From: Clostridium lundense DSM 17049 | Lineage (GTDB): Bacteria > Bacillota > Clostridia > Clostridiales > Clostridiaceae | DNA: 64,000 bases | Assembly (NCBI RefSeq): GCF_000619945.1 | Contig: NZ_JHVC01000017.1 | Span: forward strand, 25,092 to 89,091 | Direction: 5' to 3' | Part shown: positions 1-8,650 of the stretch, piece after piece | How the letters are laid out: every line of letters starts with the position of its first letter | Position numbering within the stretch: the stretch's first letter is position 1 | Made by a program: the position numbers and the translations under genes | The notes under the pieces: generated by a model | What the model was told of the DNA's origin: nothing | Seen by the model: only the letters and a program-made list of their open reading frames with translations | Database searches by the model: none

Positions 1-1784
1 TTTTCACCTTTTTTACCGTATGAAGTTACAACTGCTTCTTTTAAGTATTTAACAGCATCTTCTACAGGAATGATGTTGGCTAATTTAAAGAATGCTGATT
101 GCATGATCATGTTAATTCTTCCACCAAGACCTATTTCCTGAGCTATTTTAACTGCGTTCATAGTACAGAATCTGATGTTATTTTTAGCTATGAAGTTCTT
201 CATTGAAGCTGGTAATTGTGCTTCTAACTCTTCATCTGACCAAATACAGTTAAGTAAGAAAGTACCATTTGGTTTTAATCCAGTAAGTACATTATATTTA
301 TGAACGTATGCTTGGTTATGACAAGCAACGAAATCTGCTTTGTTTATTAAGTAAGGGCTCTTTATAGCTGTCTTACCAAATCTTAAGTGAGATACAGTTA
401 TACCACCAGATTTCTTTGAATCATATGCAAAGTATCCTTGAGCATACATGTCAGTGTGATCTCCGATGATTTTGATAGCACTCTTGTTAGCACCAACAGT
501 ACCATCTGATCCAAGACCCCAGAACTTACATGCTGTAGTTCCTTCTGGTGTAGTATCAACATCTTCTCCCATTGGAAGTGACTTAAATGTTACGTCGTCA
601 ACTATACCAATTGTGAAGTCATCCTTTGGACATTCAGCTTTTAAGTTTTCATATACAGAGATGATATGTCCTGGTAAAGTATCTTTTGAACCTAATCCAT
701 ATCTTCCTCCAACTATAACTGGTTTCATATCTTGGCAGCTATAGTATGCTGACTTAACATCTAAGTATAAAGGTTCTCCAATTGATCCTGGTTCTTTTGT
801 TCTATCTAAAACAGCGATCTTCTTAACTGTGCTTGGCATAGCTTTGAAGAAGTGCTCTAATGAGAATGGTCTATAAAGATGAACTTTAAGTAAACCAACT
901 TTTTCTCCTTGAGCCATTAAGTAATCAATAGTTTCTTCGATACAGTCACAAACTGAACCCATAGCTACGATTACTCTTTCAGCATCTGCTGCTCCGTAGT
1001 AGTTGAATAATTTGTAATCTCTTCCTGTTAATTTGTTGATTTCATTCATGTAATGTTCAACAACCTGAGGAATTCTATCATAGAATTTATTACAAGCTTC
1101 TTTACCCTGGAAGAATATATCTGGGTTTTCAGCAGTTCCTCTAGTTACTGGATGATTTGGATTTAAAGCTTTTGCTCTAAATGCGTTAACACAATCCATA
1201 TCAACTAATTTAGCTAATTCATCATATTCTAATACTTCTATCTTCTGTATTTCGTGTGAAGTTCTGAATCCGTCGAAGAAGCTTACGAATGGAACGCTAC
1301 TCTTTATAGTTGATAAGTGTGCAACTGCTGCTAAGTCCATAACTTCCTGAACACTGCTTTCAGCAAGCATAGCAAATCCAGTCTGTCTTGCAGCCATAAC
1401 ATCAGAGTGATCTCCAAATATGTTTAATGCGTGAGTTGCAAGTGCTCTTGCACTAACATGGAATACGCATGGAAGAAGTTCTCCAGCTATTTTATACATG
1501 TTAGGGATCATAAGTAATAGACCCTGTGATGCAGTATATGTAGTAGTTAATGCACCAGCTTGTAATGAACCGTGAACTGCTCCAGCAGCTCCAGCCTCTG
1601 ACTGCATTTCCATAAGTTTAACAGTCTGTCCAAAAATATTTTTTGTTCCTTGTGCAGCCCATTCATCAACATGTTCTGCCATTGGTGATGAAGGTGTAAT
1701 TGGGTAAATTGCTGCTACATCAGTAAATGCATAGGATACATATCCGGCAGCAGTATTACCGTCCATAGTTTTCATTCTTCTCAT
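1..1784 (-). CDS. nifJ: Pyruvate:ferredoxin (flavodoxin) oxidoreductase, N-terminal half (cut by window edge)
   Basis: Oxidises pyruvate plus CoA to acetyl-CoA and CO2, reducing ferredoxin; the central oxidative step of clostridial fermentation, cytosolic. The frame is open from an ATG at 1784 to the left edge, 594 codons, about half of the usual ~1170-residue single-chain enzyme. Residues 27-38 read YPITPSSPMAEH, the signature of PFOR domain I, followed by DEWAAQG; the last visible codons (YGKKGE) fall in the middle domain. The ferredoxin-type 4Fe-4S and thiamine diphosphate domains lie outside the window. The ATG at 1784 has AGAAGGGA just upstream; a second ATG at 1775 (MKTMDG) matches the usual family start and could also be used. 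Monocistronic as far as visible. Family assignment is secure. Confidence 0.95.
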   Translation of the reverse strand, partial: MRRMKTMDGNTAAGYVSYAFTDVAAIYPITPSSPMAEHVDEWAAQGTKNIFGQTVKLMEMQSEAGAAGAVHGSLQAGALTTTYTASQGLLLMIPNMYKIAGELLPCVFHVSARALATHALNIFGDHSDVMAARQTGFAMLAESSVQEVMDLAAVAHLSTIKSSVPFVSFFDGFRTSHEIQKIEVLEYDELAKLVDMDCVNAFRAKALNPNHPVTRGTAENPDIFFQGKEACNKFYDRIPQVVEHYMNEINKLTGRDYKLFNYYGAADAERVIVAMGSVCDCIEETIDYLMAQGEKVGLLKVHLYRPFSLEHFFKAMPSTVKKIAVLDRTKEPGSIGEPLYLDVKSAYYSCQDMKPVIVGGRYGLGSKDTLPGHIISVYENLKAECPKDDFTIGIVDDVTFKSLPMGEDVDTTPEGTTACKFWGLGSDGTVGANKSAIKIIGDHTDMYAQGYFAYDSKKSGGITVSHLRFGKTAIKSPYLINKADFVACHNQAYVHKYNVLTGLKPNGTFLLNCIWSDEELEAQLPASMKNFIAKNNIRFCTMNAVKIAQEIGLGGRINMIMQSAFFKLANIIPVEDAVKYLKEAVVTSYGKKGE

Positions 1785-1833
1785 TGAAAATTCCCTTCTT
1801 TCTATAGATTATGTTACATAAAATAATATTTAA

Positions 1834-1860
1834 AAATTTTGTAGAAAATCCACAAAATTT
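1834..1860 (-). promoter_or_regulatory. Leader inverted repeat upstream of PFOR
   Basis: Nine-base arms AAATTTTGT and ACAAAATTT separated by nine bases, about 50 bases upstream of the PFOR start. It could be an operator or an mRNA 5' stem; it has no T-run and is not a typical terminator. Function is not known. Confidence 0.4.
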
Positions 1861-1923
1861 ATAATAAGCTAAAAAACTTGTCCTAGAATTTTAAATATTA
1901 CAGAATAAATGACCACCTATACT

Positions 1924-1952
1924 AATATACACCAAAAAAATAAATATGTAAA
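1924..1952 (-). promoter_or_regulatory. Candidate sigma-A promoter for PFOR
   Basis: TTTACA, 17 bases, TATATT on the minus strand, leaving a leader of about 135 bases that contains the hairpin at 1834-1860. The -35 differs from consensus at one position and the area is very A+T-rich, so chance matches are likely. Confidence 0.35.
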
Positions 1953-2160
1953 ATATATTTATCATATTTTATATTAAATATTACTTTTTATCTAAAGGTT
2001 TTCTTAGAGTTTATATTATTTTTAAATTACATATAAATTTTCTATGTAAAACCTTTGCAAAGCTATTATAACATAAAATTTTTATTATTGTACACTTTTT
2101 TTATTATAAATACATCAATATATAAAATAAGTAATATTGCGAATTTTTTCAAAAATTATA

Positions 2161-2398
2161 AAGCAACTTTTTTAGATTACAAAACACAGAGTACAGATAC
2201 AGTAGTTTTTCTTCCATCACCATCAACATTTATAGAAAAGCTTAGATTTAATATTAGTACACTTACACATAGTAAAATTAAATAAAAATTCATTTTAAAT
2301 ATAGTTAAAATAAATAATTTAAAATTTTTCATAATATTAATGAAGAAAATTCTCCTTATTTGTACTCTATGCTCTTTATTCTATATTCTAAAAAATTT
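2161..2398. repeat. Heptamer-hairpin repeat, degenerate long copy
   Basis: The left end has TTAGATTACAAAACACAG-type units, the right end TGTACTC-TATGCTC-TTTATTC-type units on the opposite strand, so the outer arms can pair. The core shares blocks with the copy at 20351-20543: GAAAAGCTTAGATTTAATA and AATTTAAAATTTTTC followed by TAATGAAGAAAATT. Homology to that copy is clear by eye; this one carries about 60 extra bases in the middle. Confidence 0.6.
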
Positions 2399-2411
2399 TT
2401 CTTTAACTTTT

Positions 2412-3482
2412 TTACTTTGAATACTTTTCAATAAGTCTTATAATATTATCCACCCCATTTTGCGCTGGACTTTTTTCCATTGCTTTTATATACTTATCTT
2501 TATCCTTATAAAGTGTTTTTAAATTTTTTATAAGAACTTCACTAGTCAATTCTTCTTCTTGTAGAACTACACTATATCCAGCTTGTTTGAAAGATTGTGC
2601 ATTTAATATTTGATCTCCTCTACTGGATTTTTTTGATAATGGTATTAATAGATTTGGCTTTTTTAAAGCTAGTAACTCAAAAATCACATTAGCCCCTGCC
2701 CTTGATATGACAATATCCGCTGCATTCATAAGATGAGGCAGTTCTTCTTTCACGTATTCAAACTGCTTGTAACCAACTGTGTTCTTAAGTTTTTCATCCA
2801 TATTGCCCTTACCACAAATATGAATTACATTAAAATCTTTTAATATATTTATTAATACACTTCTTATACTATCATTTATAAACTTTGAACCTAAACTTCC
2901 CCCTATTATAAGTAATATTGGTTTATCTTCTTTAAAACCACATATTTTTATTCCCTCTTCTCTTTTTCCTGTAAAGAGTTCTTCTCTTATTGGAGTTCCT
3001 GTTAATACTCCCTTTTGTCCCTTTATACTATTTAAAGATTCAGGAAAAGTTACACAAACTTTTGTGCAATAAGGAATAGATAGCTTATTTGCAAGTCCTG
3101 GAGTAATATCTGATTCATGTGCGATAACCGGGACTCTATTTAAATATGCTCCAATTACTACAGGTACAGATACAAATCCTCCCTTAGAAAACACTACATT
3201 AGGCTTTTCTTTTTTTATTATCTTCTTAGCCTGACATACTCCTTTCAACACTTTAAAAGGATCTGTAAAATTTTTTATATCTAAATATCTTCTAAGTTTA
3301 CCACTAGATATTACATGATACTTTATTTTTTCATTTTCTATAATACCTTTTTCTATTCCATCTTTTGTTCCTATATATTGAACTTCATAACCTAGTTCTC
3401 TAAGTTTGGGTATTAAAGCTAGATTGGGAGTTACATGTCCTGCCGATCCGCCACCTGTTAAAATTATCTTCTTTTTTTTCAA
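2412..3482 (-). CDS. murG: MurG, UDP-GlcNAc:undecaprenyl-PP-MurNAc-pentapeptide GlcNAc transferase
   Basis: Adds GlcNAc to lipid I to make lipid II on the cytoplasmic face of the membrane, the last intracellular step of peptidoglycan precursor synthesis. The 356-residue GT28-type protein has the N-terminal glycine loop TGGGSAGH (residues 9-16), HESDITPGLANK in the N domain, the loop IIGGSLGSKFIND and the UDP-GlcNAc-site region SRAGANVIFELLALKKP. The frame can be read from TTG at 3494 or GTG at 3491, but TTG at 3482 is preceded by GGTGAT at good spacing and gives the normal MKKKKIILTGG N terminus. It stands alone, away from a dcw cluster. Length and motifs are complete. Confidence 0.93.
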   Translation of the reverse strand: MKKKKIILTGGGSAGHVTPNLALIPKLRELGYEVQYIGTKDGIEKGIIENEKIKYHVISSGKLRRYLDIKNFTDPFKVLKGVCQAKKIIKKEKPNVVFSKGGFVSVPVVIGAYLNRVPVIAHESDITPGLANKLSIPYCTKVCVTFPESLNSIKGQKGVLTGTPIREELFTGKREEGIKICGFKEDKPILLIIGGSLGSKFINDSIRSVLINILKDFNVIHICGKGNMDEKLKNTVGYKQFEYVKEELPHLMNAADIVISRAGANVIFELLALKKPNLLIPLSKKSSRGDQILNAQSFKQAGYSVVLQEEELTSEVLIKNLKTLYKDKDKYIKAMEKSPAQNGVDNIIRLIEKYSK

Positions 3483-3815
3483 AATAATCACCAACCCTCT
3501 TTTTCAGTGAATAATTAATAGTGAAAAATTAAGAATAATGGACGTTACTTTTACATTAAGTAAAAATAGGCCAAATTATTATTTTACTTTTCCTAAACTT
3601 CCTTTACTCTTCTCTATTCATTCTTCACTTTTTCAAGTATCATTTTATATTATTCAAGTAGTGTTGTCCAATGTTATTACTTTTAATAAATTTTTCATAA
3701 ACTTCAAATATACACCACCTTGTGTACAAACTACATCTTGTACCTATAAGTCACTAATATATTTGCTTCAAATATGGTTAAGATAATACTACAAAAGAAA
3801 AAGGAGGTAGTAAAT
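3483..3815. other. Gap between murG and the SASP gene
   Basis: 333 bases holding the divergent promoter area of murG (minus) and the SASP gene (plus). 3501-3636 looks like a worn hairpin repeat: AGTGAATAATTAATAGTGAAAA on the left and, on the opposite strand, AAAAAGTGAAGAATGAATAG on the right. I could not find a clean sigma-G promoter for the SASP gene; AATACTA at about 3785 resembles the -10 but lacks a -35 at 17 bases. Confidence 0.45.
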
Positions 3816-4010
3816 ATGGCAAACAGAAGTAATAGAGTTTTAGTACCAGAAGCTAGGGAAGGCTTAAACAGATTCAAAATGGAGGCTGCTAAAGAAGTAG
3901 GCGTTAACTTAACAAATGGATACAATGGAAACCTTACTTCAAGAGAAAATGGATCTGTTGGCGGACAGATGGTTAAAAGAATGGTAGAACAGTACGAAAG
4001 AAATTTATAA
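3816..4010 (+). CDS. Alpha/beta-type small acid-soluble spore protein
   Basis: Binds and saturates forespore DNA, shifting it towards an A-like form and protecting it from UV and hydrolysis; degraded by the GPR protease at germination. The 64-residue protein has the family core: a conserved helix (PEAREGLNRFKMEAAKEVGV), then NGYNGNLTSRENGSVGGQMVKRMV, which matches the usual NGYxGxLTSRxNGxVGGxMVKxM block. The GPR cleavage-type acidic site found in many family members is not obvious here. The ATG at 3816 follows AAAGGAGGTAG; an upstream in-frame extension to 3774 has no ribosome site. It is expected to be transcribed by sigma-G in the forespore. Confidence 0.95.
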   Translation: MANRSNRVLVPEAREGLNRFKMEAAKEVGVNLTNGYNGNLTSRENGSVGGQMVKRMVEQYERNL

Positions 4011-4031
4011 TAAAAACTTAATAATTAAACC

Positions 4032-4084
4032 AGTGAAAAGTAAATGCTTTAGGATAGTTTCTTCTAAGAAATTTACTTTTCACT
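4032..4084. terminator. Long inverted repeat after the SASP gene
   Basis: Perfect 14-base arms AGTGAAAAGTAAAT (4032-4045) and ATTTACTTTTCACT (4071-4084) start 22 bases after the SASP stop. There is no clear T-run, but the position suggests an mRNA 3'-end stem. Confidence 0.55.
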
Positions 4085-4090
4085 AAACTC

Positions 4091-4131
4091 TAAAAAGACA
4101 TATAGTGTTTTAGTTATTAAAGCACTATATG
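4091..4131 (-). terminator. Rho-independent terminator of the histidine kinase gene
   Basis: Arms CATATAGTGTTTTA (4099-4112) and TAAAGCACTATATG (4118-4131) differ by one G-U pair. Read on the minus strand the stem is followed by TCTTTTTAG, just downstream of the kinase stop at 4149. Confidence 0.75.
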
Positions 4132-4148
4132 CCTTTTAAATTTAAAGT

Positions 4149-6545
4149 TTAGTTTATATCAGACATCTCTATATTTACTATATCTACAAAGTTATCACTT
4201 AATGTAGCCCATGAACTTATGGAATTAGAAATTTTAGAATGTTTATCTAAAACAACAATAAATTCTGATCCTTCTGATTCCTTGCTTTTTACATAAATAC
4301 TTCCCTTCATGGCTTCCACAAATTTTTTTACAACCGTAAGTCCTAATCCTAATCCCTCTGCACCTCTTGAAAGAGTACTATCTATTTGAGTACATCTATC
4401 AAATATTGAATCTATCTTATTTTCAGGTATTCCTATGCCTTCATCTTTAATAGTTAACGTAAAATAATCTTTCTTCACATCAATATACACATATATATGT
4501 TTATTGTGTGGAGTATATTTTATAGCATTTGATAGAAGGTTTAATAATATTCTCTCATATTTTTCTTTATCAATTACAACCTTACACTCTTCTTCATTAG
4601 TATCAAATATAATATCTAAACCTTTAGTTACTCCATAAGAGTTTACTAAGTTTACTATTCTTTCAGTTTCCATTACCACATCAAATTCTTTATTATTAAC
4701 ACAAAGCATCTCTTCCTCAGCTTTAGATATATCCATTATATTATTTGTTAACTTAAGAAGCCTGCTACAATTTTGCTTTATTCTATTAAAGGTCTTGTCT
4801 ATATTTGGGGTAATTTCTTTACCATATATGTTATATGCTAATTGTAATGAAGAATATATTATAGTTAACGGAGTTCTTAATTCATGAGATATTATAGTTA
4901 AAAACTCATCCTTCATTTTATTTATTTTTTCTAATTGGTGATTATGATTTACTTCTTCAGTGACATCTACTCCATGTATATATATTCTCATACCATCATT
5001 TTTTATCTTATATGGTGTTATTCTCATTTTATAATATTTTTCTTTATTCTCTATTGATTTTACAGATAAAGGTGGTAAAATAACCTCCTTATTACTTTCA
5101 ACAACTTTCAAAAGCTGCTTTATAAACTCCCTATTCTTATACTCTGAAAAAACGTTTAAAATATTATTTCCCACAATATTTTTTGCAGAATATTTTTCAT
5201 TAAATACAGAACATAATATTTGTTCAAATTTTTTATTAAGTAATCTACCTGTAAATCCAGGGTAATCTAAAACAGATATAGGAACATCTAATGTATTTAA
5301 AACATTTTTTACAAACTGAGCTTGTTCTGCTGCATATATTTCATTAAGCTTTTTATCTGTAATATCTTTTAAAGTTATTATAGTATATATGAGTTTACCA
5401 TTACTTTTTATTATAGGATTACTATTATATTCTATGTATTTAATATGCCCTTTCCCAATTTCCTCTAATTTTAAAACTAAATTTTTTATTGGTATATTCT
5501 TCATATGGTAATCTCGGAAAAATTCCCTTAAACTTTTACTTTCAGCATATTCTGGTGTTATGGTATATTTTCTTTCAATATTGTTATAATCTAACAGTTC
5601 TATTTGCTTTAAATTAAGTATATTACAAACAGCATTATTGCAAAGGGTTATTTTATGATTATTATCTATTACCAAAATTCCTTCTGATATATTATTTATA
5701 ACATCCTTTAAATGCATTAAATGCTCTTTTTCTCTTTTTCTAAGTATCTCAATAATATAACATTTAGTCTTAAATTCAGTAGATAGGGCTAAAAACTTTT
5801 CTCTTTCTTTTCTTTGCTTTAACGTATCAATATAGGATTCAGTTATATCACTCCAAATACACATAGCACCTATTATACAATCATCTTTTGTAATTGGAAT
5901 AGTAGTTGTTTTAATATATTTATCAACACAGTTTATATTACACAATAATATTTTATCCACAGAGCAAATACCTGTTTCTAATGTTTTGTACAATGGTAAA
6001 TCTTTAATTTCTAATAATCTGCTATTATTATCATATAAGTTGCAATGTTTAATTATATGGAAAAGATTTTGCAACTCTCTTATTCCAAACTCTTCTAAAC
6101 TGTGATAAGCTTTTTGATTCATGTATTTAATGTCTCCATTTTTGTCGGTAATACATACAAAATGAGCAAATGATTCTAAAATATTTGTATTTATAATGAA
6201 ATTATCGATTATATTTTTATTTGTTTCCATTAATGGCGTATTACTTGTATCTATTTTGCTTGTAAATATCTGTATACTATCACCTATTATATTTATGTTT
6301 ATATCCATAAAAATATCTGGATAAACCTCTACTTCCCTTAAATATGTTTCACTATCATTATACTTACAATTACAAATTGTATTTATCACTACATTAGGCA
6401 AAATAAAGTTTGATAGTTCCCTTCCTATAATATCACCAGAAATATTAAAATTACTTTTAAATCTATTATTTATATATGCAACCTTCAAAGTTTCTACTTT
6501 TAGTATCATCACTCCAAAGGGAATGCTATCATATAATTCATACAT
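4149..6545 (-). CDS. Orphan multi-PAS sensor histidine kinase
   Basis: A 798-residue kinase expected to autophosphorylate on a histidine and pass phosphate to a response regulator. Several PAS-like segments occupy roughly residues 1-535 (for example VMILKVETLKVAYINNRF near the N terminus, VCITDKNGDIKYMNQKAY, GILVIDNNHKITLCNNAV). Then come a HisKA box ISHELRTPL, an N box NLLSNAIKYTP, and G boxes DEGIGIPENKI and GLGLGLTVVKKFVEAMKGS. No transmembrane segment is evident, so it is probably cytosolic. The ATG at 6545 follows ACGGGGGAAAACTT. No response regulator gene lies next to it. Sensing PAS ligand is unknown; a role in sporulation phosphorelay is possible for clostridial orphan kinases but is only inference. 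Confidence 0.88.
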   Translation of the reverse strand: MYELYDSIPFGVMILKVETLKVAYINNRFKSNFNISGDIIGRELSNFILPNVVINTICNCKYNDSETYLREVEVYPDIFMDININIIGDSIQIFTSKIDTSNTPLMETNKNIIDNFIINTNILESFAHFVCITDKNGDIKYMNQKAYHSLEEFGIRELQNLFHIIKHCNLYDNNSRLLEIKDLPLYKTLETGICSVDKILLCNINCVDKYIKTTTIPITKDDCIIGAMCIWSDITESYIDTLKQRKEREKFLALSTEFKTKCYIIEILRKREKEHLMHLKDVINNISEGILVIDNNHKITLCNNAVCNILNLKQIELLDYNNIERKYTITPEYAESKSLREFFRDYHMKNIPIKNLVLKLEEIGKGHIKYIEYNSNPIIKSNGKLIYTIITLKDITDKKLNEIYAAEQAQFVKNVLNTLDVPISVLDYPGFTGRLLNKKFEQILCSVFNEKYSAKNIVGNNILNVFSEYKNREFIKQLLKVVESNKEVILPPLSVKSIENKEKYYKMRITPYKIKNDGMRIYIHGVDVTEEVNHNHQLEKINKMKDEFLTIISHELRTPLTIIYSSLQLAYNIYGKEITPNIDKTFNRIKQNCSRLLKLTNNIMDISKAEEEMLCVNNKEFDVVMETERIVNLVNSYGVTKGLDIIFDTNEEECKVVIDKEKYERILLNLLSNAIKYTPHNKHIYVYIDVKKDYFTLTIKDEGIGIPENKIDSIFDRCTQIDSTLSRGAEGLGLGLTVVKKFVEAMKGSIYVKSKESEGSEFIVVLDKHSKISNSISSWATLSDNFVDIVNIEMSDIN

Positions 6546-6602
6546 AAGTTTTCCCCCGTATATATAAAATCCATAAATGTTTTAATATGGTAACACAAAG
6601 CT

Positions 6603-6640
6603 AATTATTTAGGCTATATAAAAATATAGCCTAAATAATT
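6603..6640. terminator. Perfect 16-bp hairpin between recJ and the kinase gene
   Basis: Arms AATTATTTAGGCTATA and TATAGCCTAAATAATT with a 6-base loop. It lies about 100 bases past the recJ stop on the minus strand and has no T-run outside the stem; it may end recJ transcripts or serve as an operator for the kinase promoter. Confidence 0.5.
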
Positions 6641-6739
6641 AAATGTTCATAATATAAATCTAGAATTTGAAAATTTTACTCTAACTTATATTATATTCCT
6701 AAATTTTCTATGCACAACACTTTGTACTAAATTTTATGT

Positions 6740-8527
6740 CTATTTTTTACTAAGAGAACTAAATCTATAATCTACTATTCTAATTTGCGTAGATACATAT
6801 CCATTATATTCATTTATATAAGGATAAAATATGAAGTCCATCTTAATATTTTGTGGTTTACTTATTATATCGTCATAACCACTACCATACTTTACCTTAA
6901 GATCATCATCAAATTCTTTTCCTCTTCCAAAACATAATCCATCAATTTTATTAAAACTATTACCTATTCTTAAAGTAAGTTTAACAGTATTTCCATCCTT
7001 ACCCAATATACTTATTCTATCTAACGTTACATTTTTCTCTGCAAATAATGGAGAAGAATTTCCTTTACCAAAAGGCTCTAACAATTCAAGTTTTTTTATT
7101 AAATCTAAGGATACATGTCCTAATTGAAGTCTTTTATCTATAGAGATTCTAGGTATCATATCTTCATCAGTAAGTTTGCATTGTTTGTTTAATAAAGCCC
7201 TAAGCTTTTCTATATTCTCTTCTTTCAAAGAAAGTCCTGCTGCCATTGGATGCCCTCCAAACTTTTCTATTAGTTCCTTGCATTTAAGAAGTTCTTCAAA
7301 CATATTATATCCTTCTATGGATCTTCCTGAACCTTTAGGCATATCCTTTCCTCTAGTTAAAACTATAGTTGGCACATTATACTTTTCCTTTATTTTACCA
7401 GCTACTATACCCGCTATACTTTCATGAATGTCCTCTTTATATATTACAAACACCTTATCATTTTTTAGTGGGGTACCTTCTATAATTTCTTCAATAGTTT
7501 CTACACTTCTTATTGTCATTTCCTGTCTTTCCATATTTAATGCATGAAGCTTTTTTGCTAGTTCCTCAGCTTTTTTTACTTCTTCTGTTAAAAGTAATTC
7601 CACAGAGAGATCTGCAGTTTCAAGCCTTCCTGTAGCATTGATGCAAGGTCCTATAATATAACCTATATGGTAAGAACTTAAATTTTTATCTTCCAAATTT
7701 GTTTCTTTCATTAAATGCTTTAGGCCTAAATTTTCTGTATTTCTTAAAATTTTTAATCCATTCTTAGCTATAATTCTATTTTCATCCACTAGATCAACTA
7801 CGTCACATATTGTACCTATGGCAGCATACTGAAGTAATTCATATAGATTTTTTTCATCTATATTCATGACAGAATATAATGCCTGAACAAATTTTAAAGC
7901 TATTCCAGCTCCACATAATATTTTAAAAGGATATGTACAATCACTTCTTTTAGGATTTACTACCGCATCAGCTTCAGGTAATATATAATACCTTTCTCCT
8001 TTTTCATCTTCTTTAAAACTTAACTCATGATGATCTGTTATTATTACCTTCATCCCCAACTGTTTTGCTAATTTTATCTCTTCTATAGCTGAAATTCCAT
8101 TGTCACAGCTAAGTATTATATCTACGCCTTCCTGTTTTAATTTCTGTATTCTTTCACTATTCATCCCATAACCTTCCCCTTCTCTGTTAGGGATATGATA
8201 TATAAAATTGCCTTTACAGTTCTTTAGGGCCTTATATAGTATTACTGTACTAGTAACTCCATCAGCATCATAATCTCCATATATTGCAATTTTTTCTTTG
8301 TTCATTATACCTTCTTTTATTATTTCTACAGCTTTATCCATATCCTTCATTAAAAAAGGATCATAAAGATCCTTTAATGAAGCCTTAACAAATCTATCTA
8401 TATCATAAGGAGTTTTTATTCCTCTATTAACCAAAATATTAACTATAACAGGATCTACTCCAGTTATAGCTGATAATTGTTGTATATTTGCACTATTACA
8501 TTTTATCATCCATTTTCCCTTCAACAT
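6740..8527 (-). CDS. recJ: RecJ-family single-stranded-DNA 5'-3' exonuclease
   Basis: Degrades ssDNA 5' to 3' in recombination and repair, using Mn/Mg bound by the DHH phosphoesterase fold. The 595-residue protein is close to the 577-residue E. coli size rather than the longer ~790-residue firmicute RecJ. Motif I YGDYDADGVTST starts at residue 83, CDNG is at 151-154, DHH at 165-167, and the DHHA1-type domain has GSGRSIEGYNM and FGGHPMAAGLSL. Start ATG at 8527 gives MLKGKWMIKC; MIK at codon 7 is an alternative. Cytosolic. Clostridia often encode more than one RecJ-like protein, so this may be a paralog of a longer copy elsewhere. Confidence 0.88.
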   Translation of the reverse strand: MLKGKWMIKCNSANIQQLSAITGVDPVIVNILVNRGIKTPYDIDRFVKASLKDLYDPFLMKDMDKAVEIIKEGIMNKEKIAIYGDYDADGVTSTVILYKALKNCKGNFIYHIPNREGEGYGMNSERIQKLKQEGVDIILSCDNGISAIEEIKLAKQLGMKVIITDHHELSFKEDEKGERYYILPEADAVVNPKRSDCTYPFKILCGAGIALKFVQALYSVMNIDEKNLYELLQYAAIGTICDVVDLVDENRIIAKNGLKILRNTENLGLKHLMKETNLEDKNLSSYHIGYIIGPCINATGRLETADLSVELLLTEEVKKAEELAKKLHALNMERQEMTIRSVETIEEIIEGTPLKNDKVFVIYKEDIHESIAGIVAGKIKEKYNVPTIVLTRGKDMPKGSGRSIEGYNMFEELLKCKELIEKFGGHPMAAGLSLKEENIEKLRALLNKQCKLTDEDMIPRISIDKRLQLGHVSLDLIKKLELLEPFGKGNSSPLFAEKNVTLDRISILGKDGNTVKLTLRIGNSFNKIDGLCFGRGKEFDDDLKVKYGSGYDDIISKPQNIKMDFIFYPYINEYNGYVSTQIRIVDYRFSSLSKK

Positions 8528-8576
8528 TTATCACCTCTAAAACATTATATACTAATTTGTAACAATTTCGTAGTAT

Positions 8577-8603
8577 AAAAAGGTTGCAAGGCAACTTTTT
8601 AAA
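8577..8603. repeat. Small AAAAGGTTGC hairpin related to repeat-element ends
   Basis: AAAAAGGTTGC, AAG, GCAACTTTTT forms a short stem with A/T tails on both strands. Near-identical stems (AAAAGTTGC-TTC-GCAATCTTTT) form the outer end of the hairpin repeats at 20351-20543 and 45589-45704. Confidence 0.5.
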
Positions 8604-8616
8604 TTCTCTATAAAAT

Positions 8617-8650
8617 GAAAAAATCCTTGGGACTATCCCAAGGATTTTTT
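8617..8650 (-). terminator. Rho-independent terminator of the CWB2 gene
   Basis: Twelve-base arms AAATCCTTGGGA (8621-8632) and TCCCAAGGATTT (8636-8647), loop of three, T-rich on both sides. It directly abuts the stop codon at 8651. Confidence 0.9.

Larger units (their letters stand above)
1785..2411. other. 627-bp intergenic region upstream of PFOR
   Basis: No convincing gene. On the minus strand it holds a possible promoter and leader hairpin for PFOR, and a degenerate copy of the heptamer-hairpin repeat at 2161-2398. A long-range inverted repeat (AAAGGTTTT at 1996-2004, AAAACCTTT at 2048-2056) sits between them without a T-run. A 76-codon frame at 2055-2285 runs through the repeat and is not considered a gene. 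Confidence 0.6.

Noticed and set aside
2055..2285. 76-codon open frame on the plus strand upstream of PFOR
   Set aside because: No ribosome site, runs through a degenerate repeat element, and its composition looks like translated A+T-rich spacer.
3538..3786. 82-codon open frame between murG and the SASP gene
   Set aside because: Lies in the divergent promoter region and a worn repeat; no ribosome site and no recognisable protein pattern.
3770..3800. Sigma-G promoter for the SASP gene
   Set aside because: AATACTA is present, but no acceptable -35 lies 17-18 bases upstream.
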